From the NCBI RefSeq assembly GCF_014529535.1, contig NW_023503972.1:558001-622000 (forward strand): 64,000 nucleotides of DNA. Reading direction: 5' to 3'. The translations under genes were made by a program, and so were the position numbers. Shown here one piece after another: positions 21,426 through 34,500 of the stretch. The notes beneath the pieces are model-generated. The model saw only the letters and a list, made by a program, of their open reading frames with translations, ran no database searches and was not told the DNA's origin. Within the stretch, counting starts at the first letter, position 1; each line of letters starts with the position of its first letter. Source of the stretch: Bradysia coprophila (lineage: Eukaryota; Arthropoda; Insecta; Diptera; Sciaridae).

Positions 21426-24400
21426 ATGGCTTTAAAAGTGCAAGTCGGTCAAAGTGAGTATTTTTGCAATTTTTTAATAGTTTTCCCAGTACTATCGACT
21501 CTAAATTATGTGACAACCAACGACGAATGTCTGTCGATTATGGTGTGACTAAAGTTTCACCCAAACAACTGTTTAAAGTGCCGAAAAATGTCAATTACTT
21601 TTCGCTCATACGCCCTACACAAGGATAAAATGCTAAAGCGATTTGTTTTGATTATTGATTGAAATTCGGATGATTCATCATTTGTTTTGGTTTTAATTGG
21701 TGGCCTAAAAAACGGTTGCAACTGCGATCAGCTGTATATCGGTGAAAAGCTGATCAGTTGCCAATAAACGGCGTTACCAAAATGAAATCTTAGGAATTGC
21801 TTTCGGGGAAAATTGTTATTGATTTTTCCGACCAGTGCGTTCACAGAGTTTATGAATTTTGACTTGCGCAAAATTAGTAATTCCGCATTTCTTCGATGGT
21901 GTGACGTAATATTTTGGTTAATTTTTGCTGTTTATTATGAACTTGGTATGTGCCGAACACGGAACGACTCAGTGGCCGTACATAAATGTACACAGTGTGT
22001 ACATGTTGAATGTAGTATTACACTTCCAGCTGCATTCGACTCTATACTCATAGACTATATGAATTTCTACTACAACAATAGGTTCTTTATTGGATCGGGT
22101 GTGTATAAAGTATCAAACGTGTATAATACACAGTCAATACAGTCGATTCATTAATAGATGACTGCATGACATATTTACTGACAATGAATGACTCATAATC
22201 TGACTAACCGAAATAGAAGTTATCTATGTGAAGCGGCTCAAAATACAGCAATAAAATTGCTTAACAACGGAATATATTGTCGGTTCCTAGGAATCCTAGG
22301 CAGACAAAAGACCTTCGATTCTGAAGATGACCCTTTTTTATTCCTTGTTTTTGTCGAACGCCCGCAACGAGTGTCTTTATTAATCAACCCTTCACAGGGC
22401 ATTAAAAGCGTAAAACATGGGGCTCTGTCATTTGCTAAAAAGCGGGTCAACGTTCCTTATCATCTTGCCAAAATTACTGTTAACCAATGTCAACTGTTAA
22501 CCAATGTCAACTGTTAACTAATGTCAACTGTTAACTAATGTCAACTGTCAACTAATGACGATGAATTCATCTTTTTTACAGAAATTATGAATGAAGTGAT
22601 CCGCTACAAGGGTCCAGCTACAAAGAAACCAGCTACTGGTAAAGCGCCAACTGTTGAATGGCGTATTCTTGTAGTGGATAAGCTGGCCATGCGCATGGTA
22701 TCCGCATGTTGTAAAATGCATGATATCAGTGCCGAAGGCATTACCTGTAAGTATAAAGCCATATAACATCGCTGAATTGATGAACGTGCAATAATTGAAT
22801 CGTTTTTTTTTCGTTGTCGCAACAGTGGTCGAAGATATCCACAAAAAACGCGAACCCCTACCGACTATGGACGCCGTTTATTTGATAACTCCATCGGAAG
22901 AGTCTGTTCGAGCTCTGATGAAAGATTTCGAACATCCGAATCGTCCACTATACCGTGCGGCTCATGTGTTCTTCACTGAGGGTAAGTTTTTGTTGTTCGT
23001 TGCGTTTCGAACGGTTTTCGAGATTTCTTTTTTTCTCGTAATTTTTCTTCATTTTTTTTTTATTTTTAATTTATTTTGGGACAGCGATACCGAACGATAT
23101 TTTTCAATTGTTCAAAAAAGCTAATGTTGTTAAGTACATGAAAGCGTGTACTGAGATTAATATCGCATTTATTCCGTACGAAGAACAGGTGAACTTAATT
23201 TTTTTGTTTGTTTTACTTTTGTCATTTGATTTAGTTTTTATTTACATTTTGCGGGGCCTAATTTGTGAACAGTTATGCATTTTGTGAACATTGTACATAC
23301 CGATCTAACAAAACGTTTTTCTTACTTTCTTTTCCTCTTATCTAATGGAAACACAATAACATTAACGTCGACTAAGAGCTCGTAAGCTTTCTCAGCCATC
23401 GAATTGAAGCCTATGCTGTAATACGTTACCCTGACCAAGACTAGAAATGTTTGTTCTGCCACTTTTGTTTTTGAGCCCTAAGAGGATTTAACGAGGGTTA
23501 CCTTATGTAGAGATAACAAGTTGAATTGAATTGAAATCACCAGTTGGCCTGTTTTGCTTACGACATATAGACGAGTTTCTAAAACACCTCCAGTTCTTAA
23601 TGAAATGACGAGTGTCGACGTTTCTTCAGGAACAGATTTTCTTTTTATTGGTTCGCCTCAAGGAAAACCTGTCTATGCGAATGGATGACAATAATCTGAA
23701 TACTTTTGTTCAGGACGTTGTGGTTAGTATTTTGTAAAAGAAAATTTGTAAAAAGTTAAAGAGGTGAATGAAACGTCGCGAAGAGACGATGACTTGCTGA
23801 TGCTGAAGAACCGGTAAGCTTCTGAAGAAACGTCGAACACTCACCATTTCTTCAGAAAGTTCTATTCTACGATGTGTGTCGGATCAAAAACAATGGTGCC
23901 ACACCCAACATTACTACCATTCAGGGATAATTTTTGAGAAAACACTTTCCCATACTTTCCTAATTTTTTCGTTTCTACAAAAATATTTTTTAGGGAAATG
24001 GGGAAAATTTTGGGAAACTATGTCATCTTAAAAATAGTCCCTGCTATAGTATTAGACAGTGTAAGAATATGCCATTTCTTCTTTCAATCCGTATGTTCGT
24101 GAGGTACAGAAAAGTTTAAGAGTTCTTAGTTAACGCAAAACGGGGCTAAGATAATTTTGAGACAGTTGTCTAAGTTGAATGACGAGAAATGTTGCCAGAA
24201 GAACATTAATTTGTCCGTACATTGTCTTAAAATGTAAAATCTCCTCAAAAATTCCTTGAATCTAGTAAAATATAATTAGCGATTCTAGAGATTTTCTTCT
24301 GATAATATTAGATTACATTGGATGCTGCGAAAGTAATTCATTACGTTACAGTTTTCTGATAAAAACAGAGACTATTTTTCGGAAAATATTCTCCCAAATT

Positions 24401-27400
24401 TCTACAAATTTTCTTCAAATAATTTTTTGCGAAAATTGAGGAAAACGCTTTCTCAACAAAGTCTCAACAAGTGTGTTTTTTGAGAAGCAAGCCTGCGGTT
24501 CAAACTACACTGGTCGAAAAGTCAGTTACACATTTAAAACATTCAAAATAATTGCGGCTTGTCAACTTTCGGCACCCTGGACTTTACTTAAATAGTCGTG
24601 GAATACCTCCAAATGAATTTATAAAAATCTAGAATTCAGTTTTGGATTTTTAGAAATTTATTTGGAGGCATTCCTCGACTATTTAAGTAAGGTCCAGGGT
24701 GCCGAAAGTTGGCAAGCCGCAATTAATTTCAATGTGTTAAGTGAAATGTCGAGTATCACAAAGTCGTTTCCGAATTAATGAATTACGTAACAGCATCCAA
24801 TGTATTCTGATTTATTGTCTTTCCCATGCGAAAGTTTAATATTACAAATGAATTCTCGTAAATTGAATTCGAAAACATTCTTCATGCAATGGATCATTTT
24901 CGCATCGGGTTAACTGCTAAGTAATGATCAACTTTCGCATGTGGCACGCAATAAATGTTGTTTCATTCTAAAATTTAATCCATCTCGAACACAATTATCA
25001 ACTCGTCCCTTTACATTAAGTGTGGAAAAGTCTTACTAAGATTTAGATTTTGTTGAAAAATACTATTCTCTTCAAAATAATGGTATCGTGTTGCTTAGAA
25101 TAGTACTGTCCGGGTCATCTAAATGTTCGAAAGCAAATAAATATTCCACTAAATTGCAATCCTTTTAAAGATCTTGCCACGAATCAGTATGATGCAGAAA
25201 GTTGATGTGGCGGCTGGGTTTCGCCCAGTTGCCATCTCATCTCTCTGGCCTGATGGACTTTAAGTTACTCATTAAATTGTCGAAAAATGTATAAAAACAA
25301 AACAATATGCTGTGCCATGAACAGTGTGGCATTATTCGAGGGAAAAAAAATTCTGATTCATTTGCATGACGACATTGCTTTTCGGCTTTCGATCGATATA
25401 AACTAAAATCAATTTTCATTTAATTTAACATCATTTCAATAGTCTGCCCGGAGGAATTATTTAACGATTTATGTAAGTCGACCGGAGCAAGAAAAATCAA
25501 AACTTTAAAGGAAATCAACATCGCTTTTCTACCATATGAATGCCAGGTGTGAATATTTTCTATTTCTGCTTTTGTTGTGGTTGTTGTTGTCATTTTGTTG
25601 TATTTTTCTTTGGTGAATAATTAATGGTCTACTAGGTGGGACGAATGGAAATAATCTTAAATTAAAAGTGCACTGCATGCTTTGTAATTAACAGTAACAT
25701 TGACATAGTCTTGTGTGCCAGTATCTGTATGGATTTCACATCAGAAATCGTTGAATTCAAGCGTCTCTCTCACTCATTCGACATCCGAATGCAGTATTTA
25801 TTGTCCAGTAATTTTAGACTCAAACTGTCCAGTGGACCTTGAAGAGCTTTGCTTTCGAAAGCTTCAAGCTTCTTTTGGATTCCATTGAAAAAGTGGATTA
25901 TTCTAAAACTAAAGACACACATTCGATGCGGTGTTTTAGGTTGCCACGGCAGAGAGATGTAAATATCAAGCTGTATTGAGAGAACTTATCATAGAGACTA
26001 GCCCTTCTCTAAAATTTTCATATATTCAGACACTAAAAATGTACAGATTTAATGCGACAAAGTATACTCTAGTCGTCCCATACATAATTCTGTTGCAAAA
26101 ATGCAGCATACTACACACAAGACTCGAACGTTTGTATGTATAATGCCAGTCACACAACTTTTTATCATTTGCATCTTATTGTCATTCTAAGACATTGCAA
26201 CACTAACATCTATATTTCTGTTAGGTGTTTTCACTTGACTCTCCTGACACATTCCAATGTCTTTACTCTCCAAGTCTATCATCTGCCCGACTTGGAAATA
26301 TGGAACGCATTGCCGAACAAGTAGCCACACTATGTGCAACATTGGGTGAATATCCAGCTGTTCGATATCGAAGGTAATCAATCAAAATTAGCGTTCGATA
26401 CACGTCATTGATGTTCCTTTCCGTCTTTACTAGCGATTGGGATCGAAATGTTGAATTGGCCCAATTGATTCAACAAAAATTGGACGCATACAAAGCGGAT
26501 GAACCGACAATGGGCGAAGGACCCGAAAAGGCCCGTTCTCAACTATTGATTTTAGATCGAGGCTTTGACTGTGTAACGCCACTGCTGCACGAGCTAACAC
26601 TGCAAGCGATGGCCTACGATCTGTTGCCCATCGTGAACGATGTTTACAAGTTTGTGCCGGCACCAAATGCCAACGATAAGGAGGTGTTGCTGGACGAAAA
26701 CGATGAATTGTGGGTAGAGTTGCGTCATCAGCATATTGCCGTTGTTTCGACACAAGTGACTCAAAATTTGAAAAAGTTCACCGAATCGAAACGTATGAGC
26801 CAAGGCGATAAGCAATCGATGCGCGATTTATCGCAGATGATCAAAAAGATGCCACAATATCAAAAGGAGCTGTCGAAGTATGCAACGCATTTACATTTGG
26901 CTGAGGATTGCATGAAGGCGTATCAGGTAAAATCGTTGAAAGCGACCGAAATGTTGGCTGATTAATTAGTCGAAATTGTAATCGATTTAGGGATACGTTG
27001 ATAAGCTCTGTCGTGTGGAACAGGACTTAGCGATGGGAACCGATGCTGAGGGTGAGAAGATAAAAGATCATATGCGCAACATTGTGCCCATTCTACTGGA
27101 AGCGGTAAGCGTTTAAACTCCACATTGTTGTTCAATTCAGTCAACGGTTCTTTGATTTTCAGTCGATCTCCAACTACGACAAAGTTCGAATCATCGCTCT
27201 CTACGTCATGATCAAAAATGGAATTTCCGAAGAAAATCTGATGAAATTGTTCACTCACGCTCAAATCGGTCCGAAGGAACAGGATATGGTGCGAAATCTT
27301 AGCTTTCTGGGAGTCAATATCGTGTCAGATGTAAGTGTTGCTCAATCATCACGTGCCGTTTCTATAAAAAAAAATTATCCGTCCAACAGGGCAACAGAAA

Positions 27401-27872
27401 GAAAACATACACCGTTCCACGAAAAGAGCGCATCACCGAACACACCTATCAAATGTCCAGATGGACACCGGTCATCAAAGATATAATGGAAGATTGCATT
27501 GAAGACAAATTGGATGCACGACACTTCCCATTCTTGGCTGGACGTGCCCAAAGTACTGCCTATCATGCGCCGACAAGGTAAGAAATTTCTAAATAAATTC
27601 TCGCCCATCCATTCAAACGTGACTCTTTTCCGGTGTACGTTAACAGCAGTGCTCGTTACGGCCATTGGCACAAAGACAAGGCCCAAACTGCCATCAAAAA
27701 TGTACCGCGTGTGATTGTGTTTGTGGTTGGTGGTGCCAGCTTCTCGGAGATGCGATGCGCCTACGAGGTGACAGCACAGACGAAAAATTGGGAAATTATT
27801 GTTGGTTCGTCGCACATTCTAACGCCTGAAATATTTTTAAGTGATTTGGGTTCGTTGTCCAAGGAAGATTAA
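21426..27872 (+). CDS. Rop: Rop (Unc-18/Munc18-1), Sec1/Munc18 exocytosis protein
   Basis: Ten coding exons in each isoform: 21426-21453, 22582-22746, 22826-22981, exon 4 (23085-23188 or 25443-25546), 26225-26373, 26434-26926, 26991-27104, 27163-27330, 27390-27577, 27647-27872; 596 residues, the usual Rop/Munc18-1 size. It begins [16 protein letters not shown] and ends [22 protein letters not shown]. Landmarks: [81 protein letters not shown] and [20 protein letters not shown]. Rop binds syntaxin-1 and promotes SNARE assembly in neurotransmitter and general secretion. AATAAA is at 28265-28270. Introns 1, 4 and the one between the alternative exons are long and hold repeats. The two exon-4 versions are the notable feature. 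Confidence 0.96.
22476..22556. repeat. 18-bp minisatellite in Rop intron 1
   Basis: About five units of TGTCAACTGTTAACYAA type end 25 bp before the exon 2 acceptor at 22581. Each unit is itself near-palindromic (GTTAAC). Confidence 0.75.
23085..23188 (+). CDS. Rop: Rop alternative exon 4a
   Basis: 104 nt between a TTTTGGGACAG acceptor and a GTGAAC donor. With the G left by exon 3 it codes for residues 117-151, beginning [20 protein letters not shown] and ending [12 protein letters not shown]. The tail is shared with exon 4b. Same length and same phases (1 in, 0 out) as 4b, so either can be used but both together would shift the frame. Confidence 0.85.
23605..23856. mobile_element. possible MITE between Rop exons 4a and 4b
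   Basis: GAGTGTCGACGTTTCTTCAGGA at the left has an inverted partner, TTCTGAAGAAACGTCGAACACTC, at the right. The interior has a third AAACGTCG word. It lies within the intron between the alternative exons. Confidence 0.45.
24550..24724. repeat. 175-bp near-perfect hairpin in Rop intron
   Basis: AATTGCGGCTTGTCAACTTT, CGGCACCCTGGACTTTACTT and AAATAGTCGTGGAATACCTC on the left are matched in order by the reverse complement on the right, with only two or three mismatches over about 65 bp and a 45-bp loop. Weaker pairing continues outward (AACATTCAAAATAATTG against CAATTAATTTCAATGTGTT). Confidence 0.75.
25443..25546 (+). CDS. Rop: Rop alternative exon 4b (canonical-looking)
   Basis: 104 nt between a CATTTCAATAG acceptor and a GTGTGA donor. 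It codes for residues 117-151 starting [20 protein letters not shown] and ending [12 protein letters not shown]. This version is the one I associate with published insect Rop proteins; 4a is the extra version. Confidence 0.88.
25836..25905. mobile_element. fragment of AGAGCTTTCGAAAGCTT element
   Basis: AGAGCTTTGCTTTCGAAAGC..CAAGCTTCTTTTGGATTCC resembles the left half of the inverted-repeat element at 63138-63236. Confidence 0.4.
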
Positions 27873-30687
27873 GCGTCTAGGCAAAGAGGTAATAAGTGAA
27901 TGTGTCGAGGAGAGACGGCGGCGGTGTTATTTTTACTTTGTTATTTTCTTTTGATTGTTTTTCGTTTCGGTTTCGCGTTCGTTCGTCACATCAGTGTGTT
28001 CTTTTGTATAAGGAGAGGTAAATTCAGTGGAAAGATATATATAGAGAGAGAGAGACAGGCATGCTAAAATTGAACTAACAAATTGATCGGGAAAATAGAT
28101 AGAAATTCAAACATTTTGTATTAATTGAGTAATTTAGCAAAGTGTAAAATTGTAGGCGATGGATGAATCCCCCCATCATTGTCATTTTGTCGATATATCA
28201 TTGCCTATGCATTTAATTAGCTTACAGCCTCAACATACGATTGAATCGAAGTTGATGTTCTTCAAATAAAAAGTGACAAGATAAGCAGTTCGTGTCTTTA
28301 ATACCGAGGAAATATATTCCTGATATAGAGCCAATAGTCATTTTGGTATGCACTGACGACAGTGAAAGTTTTATGAGAGACCATCTCCTTAACCGAACTT
28401 TTGATTGTCAGATTCCTGCTCTTGTTACTGCTCTAAGCTTTGCAAAAAACAGTTTATCGGAAACAGAACATTTTTTGGAATTTTCTTTTGTTTGAAGACA
28501 TTGCGAAGGACTTTCTTCCAATTACCGGATTGTTTTTACGTTCTGTGTCCTAGCAAATCGTTTTCCAATTACTAACACGAAGTGAAGCACTCAAGATATA
28601 TCCTAGCATGTGTGGAAGCGATGCTTTTTATCGTTGAAATTTTATGAGTACATGGTCCAGTCCATAAGTCCACTTTCTACAATTCTACGGTTCACTGAAA
28701 TTGTGGGGTGTGAACAGACCCCTTCCGAAGCGAGTCATAAGGAACGTTTGAATTTTCATTTTTTTCATTTTATGACCGTGATTGACCGAAGAACATTTCA
28801 ATTAGCCTGCAGTATTTTACCGTTTAACGTTAGACCTAAGGATCATCAATTACGCTTTAAATGCAAGCATTACCAGAGAGTCACACTGGCACACAAAGTA
28901 CTATCCAACAAGAAATGAATTGAAAAGAAAAATAATTGCAAAACAAACGGCGACGAGATGAGAAAGAACACTTACACGCTAAGAGAGCTTAGCCTTTTAT
29001 TTTCGTTTTCTATGTTTCCCAAAGTTTTCAATTAATCTTGTTGTAGTTTGAGATCATTTTAAGATTGGTTAGCTCTGCAAGCAACCGTTAGTTGTTAGGG
29101 TTCACAAGTAGATGGTGGTTCAGCTTAAACGGCAGATAGTATATGGATAAAGTTACGATAAGGATAAGACAGAAGAGTCAAACGACGGAAGAGGCAAACA
29201 ACTTGTATAAACAGCAGACAATAAAAGTTAAGTTTCTCTAGAGCCTGCTGGGAATCGATGAACCATTTTTTTTCGTTTATGTTATTAGGTTAAGTGGAAT
29301 TCAATTTTTGTTTTAGATAAGTTGTAAACGAGCCGAGAATTAGTTTAATTTAATGTGAAATTACAGATCAGCTCTGCGGACTTCATAAATCATGATTCAG
29401 AGAGACGTTTTTAGAATATTTATCTTTAGTTCTACATTAGGTGAGTTTAGTGTCTTATAAAGCAATTAAAAATTGTCCATATGATCTCGCTCCTTACTAT
29501 CCCAGACTCGCAATATGAACAAAAGTTCTAATTTATCAATTAGCTCAGTGAGCCAGAGTGAATAGGCTAGCCAAAATCGTGCTACTAAACCTTTAGAAAA
29601 GCGATGAAAAGCGTTACTCTTGTCGGTCCGGATTTTTGCAGCAATCAAAAAATATGAGACCCAGGCTTTTCAAAAAGAAAAGGATGCGGATTCGATGTCG
29701 GGTTGCTTTGATAGAAAAATCTTTGGATTCTTTAATACTAAAGGACGATTTGGAAGCTCTGTTGTAACAACTTATGTGTACCGACTCACGACTGTCACCG
29801 AAAATTGCTTCACTAATAGTATGATTCATGAAGATGTCACATTATTCATTTCTTGCCTTTACCTGATTTTAACCTAATTCCTATTTGACCTGATTGTTTT
29901 CTATTCGTTAGTATGCCGATAGGTTCTTCTATCTATCCAATGTAATTATAATTGCAAACTTTAACCAAAAATGTTTAACCATTGTATTATAGCAAAAATT
30001 GAAAATGTTTACAGCGAATGTCGACGAAATTTGTGTCCTAAGTTTGCGTCAGCCGTTTTAAACTGCTGATCCACTCATACAAACACAACTACCGCTTATA
30101 TATGGGTTTGATAGTCACACGTGCGCGTGTGGTAGTGGGGAAACCGTATAGACCATGGCTTATTTTTGGAGAATTTCTAAAAATTTGGAAAATTCAAATA
30201 AATTCTAAAAATTTACAAAAAATTGAGAAAGTAATCTGAACTTTGTTTTCAGATTTCATCGGAATTTTAGTAATTTTCCAGAAAGACCAGATGAGACCTG
30301 GTGTAAGAAGGGTATAATTCCTAAAATTCAATTTAAGAATTTTTAAAAATTTGGAAATTTTAAGAAAATAATTAGGAAAATCTTCAAAATTCTACAAAAA
30401 TTCATAGAATCTCTGATATTAAGGAACTTGTGAGAATTTTAGGAATTAACTCCTAAAAATTCTGAAAATCTTTAAAAAAAATATGAATTAAAAACATGCA
30501 TAAAGTAGTGTCATTGTATGAGTTGAGCAGGTGGTAAGCAGCTAATCCAAACATTGACTCAAATTCGATTGTCATTAACTGTAATAATAAAAAAAAATAA
30601 AATTTTTTAAATAATTCAACAGAAGTATGAATAATAAAACTGCTTAGATGTGATATAAATAACAAAAAAAAAACAGAAAATTATTTA
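27873..30687. other. Rop 3' UTR and non-coding flank
   Basis: The Rop 3' UTR probably ends just past the AATAAA at 28265-28270 and includes a GAGA microsatellite (28041-28063). Beyond it I see no gene. A diverged CAGTCA-family fragment lies at about 30040-30150 (CGTCAGCCGTTTTAAACTGC, CACACGTGCGCGTGTGG) and an AAATTC/AATTTT low-complexity tract at 30170-30480. Confidence 0.5.
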
Positions 30688-31535
30688 CAGCCACCTCAGA
30701 ATGATTAGAAAGAAATTATGTGATTCCTTATATTTTTAAGTTCCAACGTTTCCACACATTTTGAACTTAATACTAGCGTCATCTGTTCGACGCTGATTCA
30801 CCGAAACAGAACTTTATGTCCACAACGATTCCGCACCAAATTCAAAAAGAAAAAAACAACATTCACGTCATGCATCAAGGCGTTGTACATTGATTTGTAA
30901 GGGTAGCGCAGGAATCACTTTCCATATTTTAATTGAAGTGTGTTAACAATACAACTTTTGATGATTTATAATTATTTCGACATTTTGTCTATCAAAATAT
31001 TAACCAATTAGTTTTAGTCACAGTCATCAAAACAATTTACTTCATATCGAAGCCACATTCTGTTACTTTAGTTTAGTAGAAAAATACAATAAATACACAC
31101 ATGCATGCGTATGTGCAATTTTTACATTGACACTGCCTTATACATTTTGTAACTTTTCAGACATGTCAAATGATTAAATGGTCATTGTTACATTTTTAGC
31201 GTCCATGTGTTGATGTCGAAAAAATCGAAAATATTATTTTCAATTTTCCTCGATTAGAGATACGTCTGTGACTAATTGAAACTTACAGTAAGGTTTGATT
31301 GCTCCGAAACAAATTTTCTTCTTTGATTTTATCGATTTTATACTATTTATTGGTTAAAAAAAATTTGTCAAGAAATTTTGAATTTGGTGCGGAATCGTTG
31401 TGGACATAAAGTTCTGTTTCGGTGAATCAGCGTCGAACAGATGACGCTAGTATTAAGTTCAAAATGTGTGGAAACGTTGGAACTTAAAAATATAAGGAAT
31501 CACATAATTTCTTTCTAATCATTCTGAGGTGGCTG
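30688..31535. mobile_element. 848-bp MITE with about 150-bp terminal inverted repeats, TA target
   Basis: Starts CAGCCACCTCAGAATGATTA and ends with its inverse. Pairing is essentially perfect over roughly 150 bp (to GCGGAATCGTTGTGGACATA on the right). TA lies immediately outside both ends (30686-30687 and 31536-31537), which with the CAG terminus fits a Tc1/mariner-type non-autonomous element. The interior is AT-rich and non-coding. Confidence 0.85.
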
Positions 31536-34500
31536 TATTAAGAAAACTTTTGAAAATTTTCTCCCGAATTAATAAGGAATTTATAAAATTTAAAAGCAAT
31601 TCTTAGACGCAAATTAAACATTTGAAAAGAATATTAATAATTAAAAAGTTTAAATAGTTGCAAAAACGTCATATTCTTCATAGTTATAACAATTAAAAAC
31701 AAAATATATTAATTCCATTCACTATTAACCTATTTATAATTATGAAAATGAAAACAAATAAATATTGAAAATAATAAGCCACAAAAAATTTCATTCATCG
31801 CGGGTCTCTTTTCCTTTTTGTCGAAGTGTTGCTCTTAAAATTGCCAGAGAAATGTTGTGCTCAAGACCGTTTACTGTTCGGCAAGGTAAAGCCAACCGCC
31901 CTTTTATTAGATGCACGGTGACATACCACCTGATTCGAAATCCTAATTCACATCATCACGGAAAGGATAAAGGAAGATTAGGTGAATTTTTTGTAAGAAG
32001 CTTGATGTCACCTGCGCATATACCTTACCAACAGTACACATCCTTGGCTATGTTGCCTGCAAAGAGGAACATGTCAATGACGTCTGGTTTCTTTGGCAGT
32101 GGATTCATTAAAAAAATGTAAACAAATTGGTGCCATCCCTTTCCAATAAAATCCAGTTGTCATTCAGATGTTCCATCGGTCCAGCAGCACAGTCGACGCA
32201 TTTAAAAAAATTCTGCTGGCGAAAGTAGTGACAAAAATGAAATTTGAATCACACAATAGTTATTTGCATCGCTTGGATTGAAACCACGAAATTACAGTAT
32301 ACGTGTGAATTCGTATACATAGACTTCGTCTCGACGAAACGTACATACTTATGCAAAAATTATTCTCGTGGTAACGAATTCACACATATACTGTGATTGA
32401 GTGGTTTCAATCCTGTGATTCACACAATTTTACACTCGTGACACCATGAAATACACAAACAACAAAACCAAATATAATACACACCGTTCAAGGTTGAGCT
32501 TGAATGCATAGAAGAAGAATGAGAATAAAAACGAAACCGAAAATACGCGATATAAAGCCGAACGAGTTGATCGTTCGATGTGCATCACACTACTCGTTGA
32601 TACGGAGAGTGAGCTCCGCCTTCGTATCAAATTTCTCTCTTTGACGAATAACATAAACAAACTCCAGCATTAAGGAAAACATCGCCTGAATCCCTAGACC
32701 TGTTTGTAAGGTCTGCTGAGAGAGAACTAAATAAGTGTGGTTTCCGATAACTTTTGACGCGTTCAGTGTTTTCATGGTTTGGCGAGTGTAAAAATCAATT
32801 TTCTACAGAGCGTTGTATTTACACTCTACATGCAGAGTCATTGCAAGTTCAAGAAATTATCGATTGTCGATCAGTACATTTGTAAAAATATTTATATTTA
32901 TTAAGAGAAAAGATCCGAAATTATTTAAAAAATACTTTCTTTGTCCCCAAACGCTTGGTTATAAACCTGTTCCGGACAGCTAAAGATAACGTTTCCGGGA
33001 GTAAACGATAAGCTCTGACGAATGCGGTCCTTATAGCAAGAAAACTTGTTCAGAAAAAATGAAGTTAAAGATTCGAAATCAATTTCTTCAAAATACATTC
33101 ATCAAATGAAGCAAAAGATCCGATAATTAAACTACTAATATTGTTGCCGTCTGTGAACGGGCTAAAGAAAACAATTTTCATGACATTTTAGAATGGAAAT
33201 TCGATCGTTAAAACTTTAAAACAGAACGCCAGTCTACACTGTACTGTACAAAGTCAACACATACCCGCGCGGAATAAATTATCAATATTATCGTTTCAAA
33301 CCTCAGAAGATCTGTCTCATTGGTATCTTTATTCAGACCGATTTATTTTTGAAGGAAACATATCAGCGTCGTGGTAACACTACAACAAAAAAAAATTAAG
33401 TACAAGGAACATTATTTGTTGACTTATTTATTCTTCAGATGTGTTTTCCGTTTAAATTTTTATATAACCATAGCCGAAAGAGACGAGATCTTAGGGGGAG
33501 GCGATAACGAATTCAAATGAAACCTCAAACAAATATCAAAATAGACGATAAACTGCGGGTGAATGGAATGTTTTTCGCACTTCGCTTAGATAATAAAATA
33601 TTTTTTGCCTGTTTGACTGTAGCAGTCTCTAAATAAAATGGGTATTTTCGGTGATCCGGTTTTATAAGAGGATTTCGTTTGATAAAATTTAATGAATACC
33701 TAGAAAATGTTGAATGAACAAAGCAGATAAAACATAATGTCAATTTAAGAGTGTTGTTAAACAGAATATTTTAATTTCTAGTGATGGAAATAAATTAATT
33801 CAAGAAATATAAACGAATTATCAATTAAAAGTTTTGCATTTTGTTTTTACTCCGTTGACACTCCAGGTGTTCGAGAGAAGTCGATTAGGATATTGATCTC
33901 TTTTGAAAAACGACCTGCCGAAATCGGACGCATCGTCCAACGGAATTTTTTATAAGATCCTGGAAACGTATACAAGTCTTGAAGGCAAAACCACTTTTTA
34001 AAAAATTCCTCGATCTTTGTCTGATTAGTAGGGGTGTCCAAAAAACTAAATTGCCGAAATGTTTGGGACACGGCACAGGACAGAAAATCAATCTATATGG
34101 TCCCCTGATAAAAAGTGTCTATGGGACCGACGCGATCCGAATCGATTTAGGGGTCGGTGATGGACAAAATATGTGAAAAATTACCAAAATCACTTGCAAA
34201 CCAGGTTTTTAGAAAAAAAATTGATTCGGACTGATGATGAAGACTGATGTTACGACATTTTAGCTTATATTCGTGTAAAATCATCCCGAGAAAACACTTT
34301 TCAACTTTTTCCGTGTATCGACACCTACTGTGCCCAGGCAGTGCTTGTCAAAGATCAGATTCATAGCGTAAATACTGAGAGCGAGTCCTTATCGGTGACG
34401 GAACAAAACCCAAAAAATTATTATGTGGAAATGTGCAGAGTAAAGTGCTTCAAAGATAATGCAAAAAAAAAAGTTTCATTATTTCAGATTTGTTTGATAC

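Noticed and set aside
22188-22517. Frames of 109-113 codons in Rop intron 1 as genes
   Set aside because: Low-information composition, no splice support, and the second runs into the 18-bp minisatellite.
33847-34176. Overlapping frames on both strands
   Set aside because: Short, mutually overlapping, no family features.
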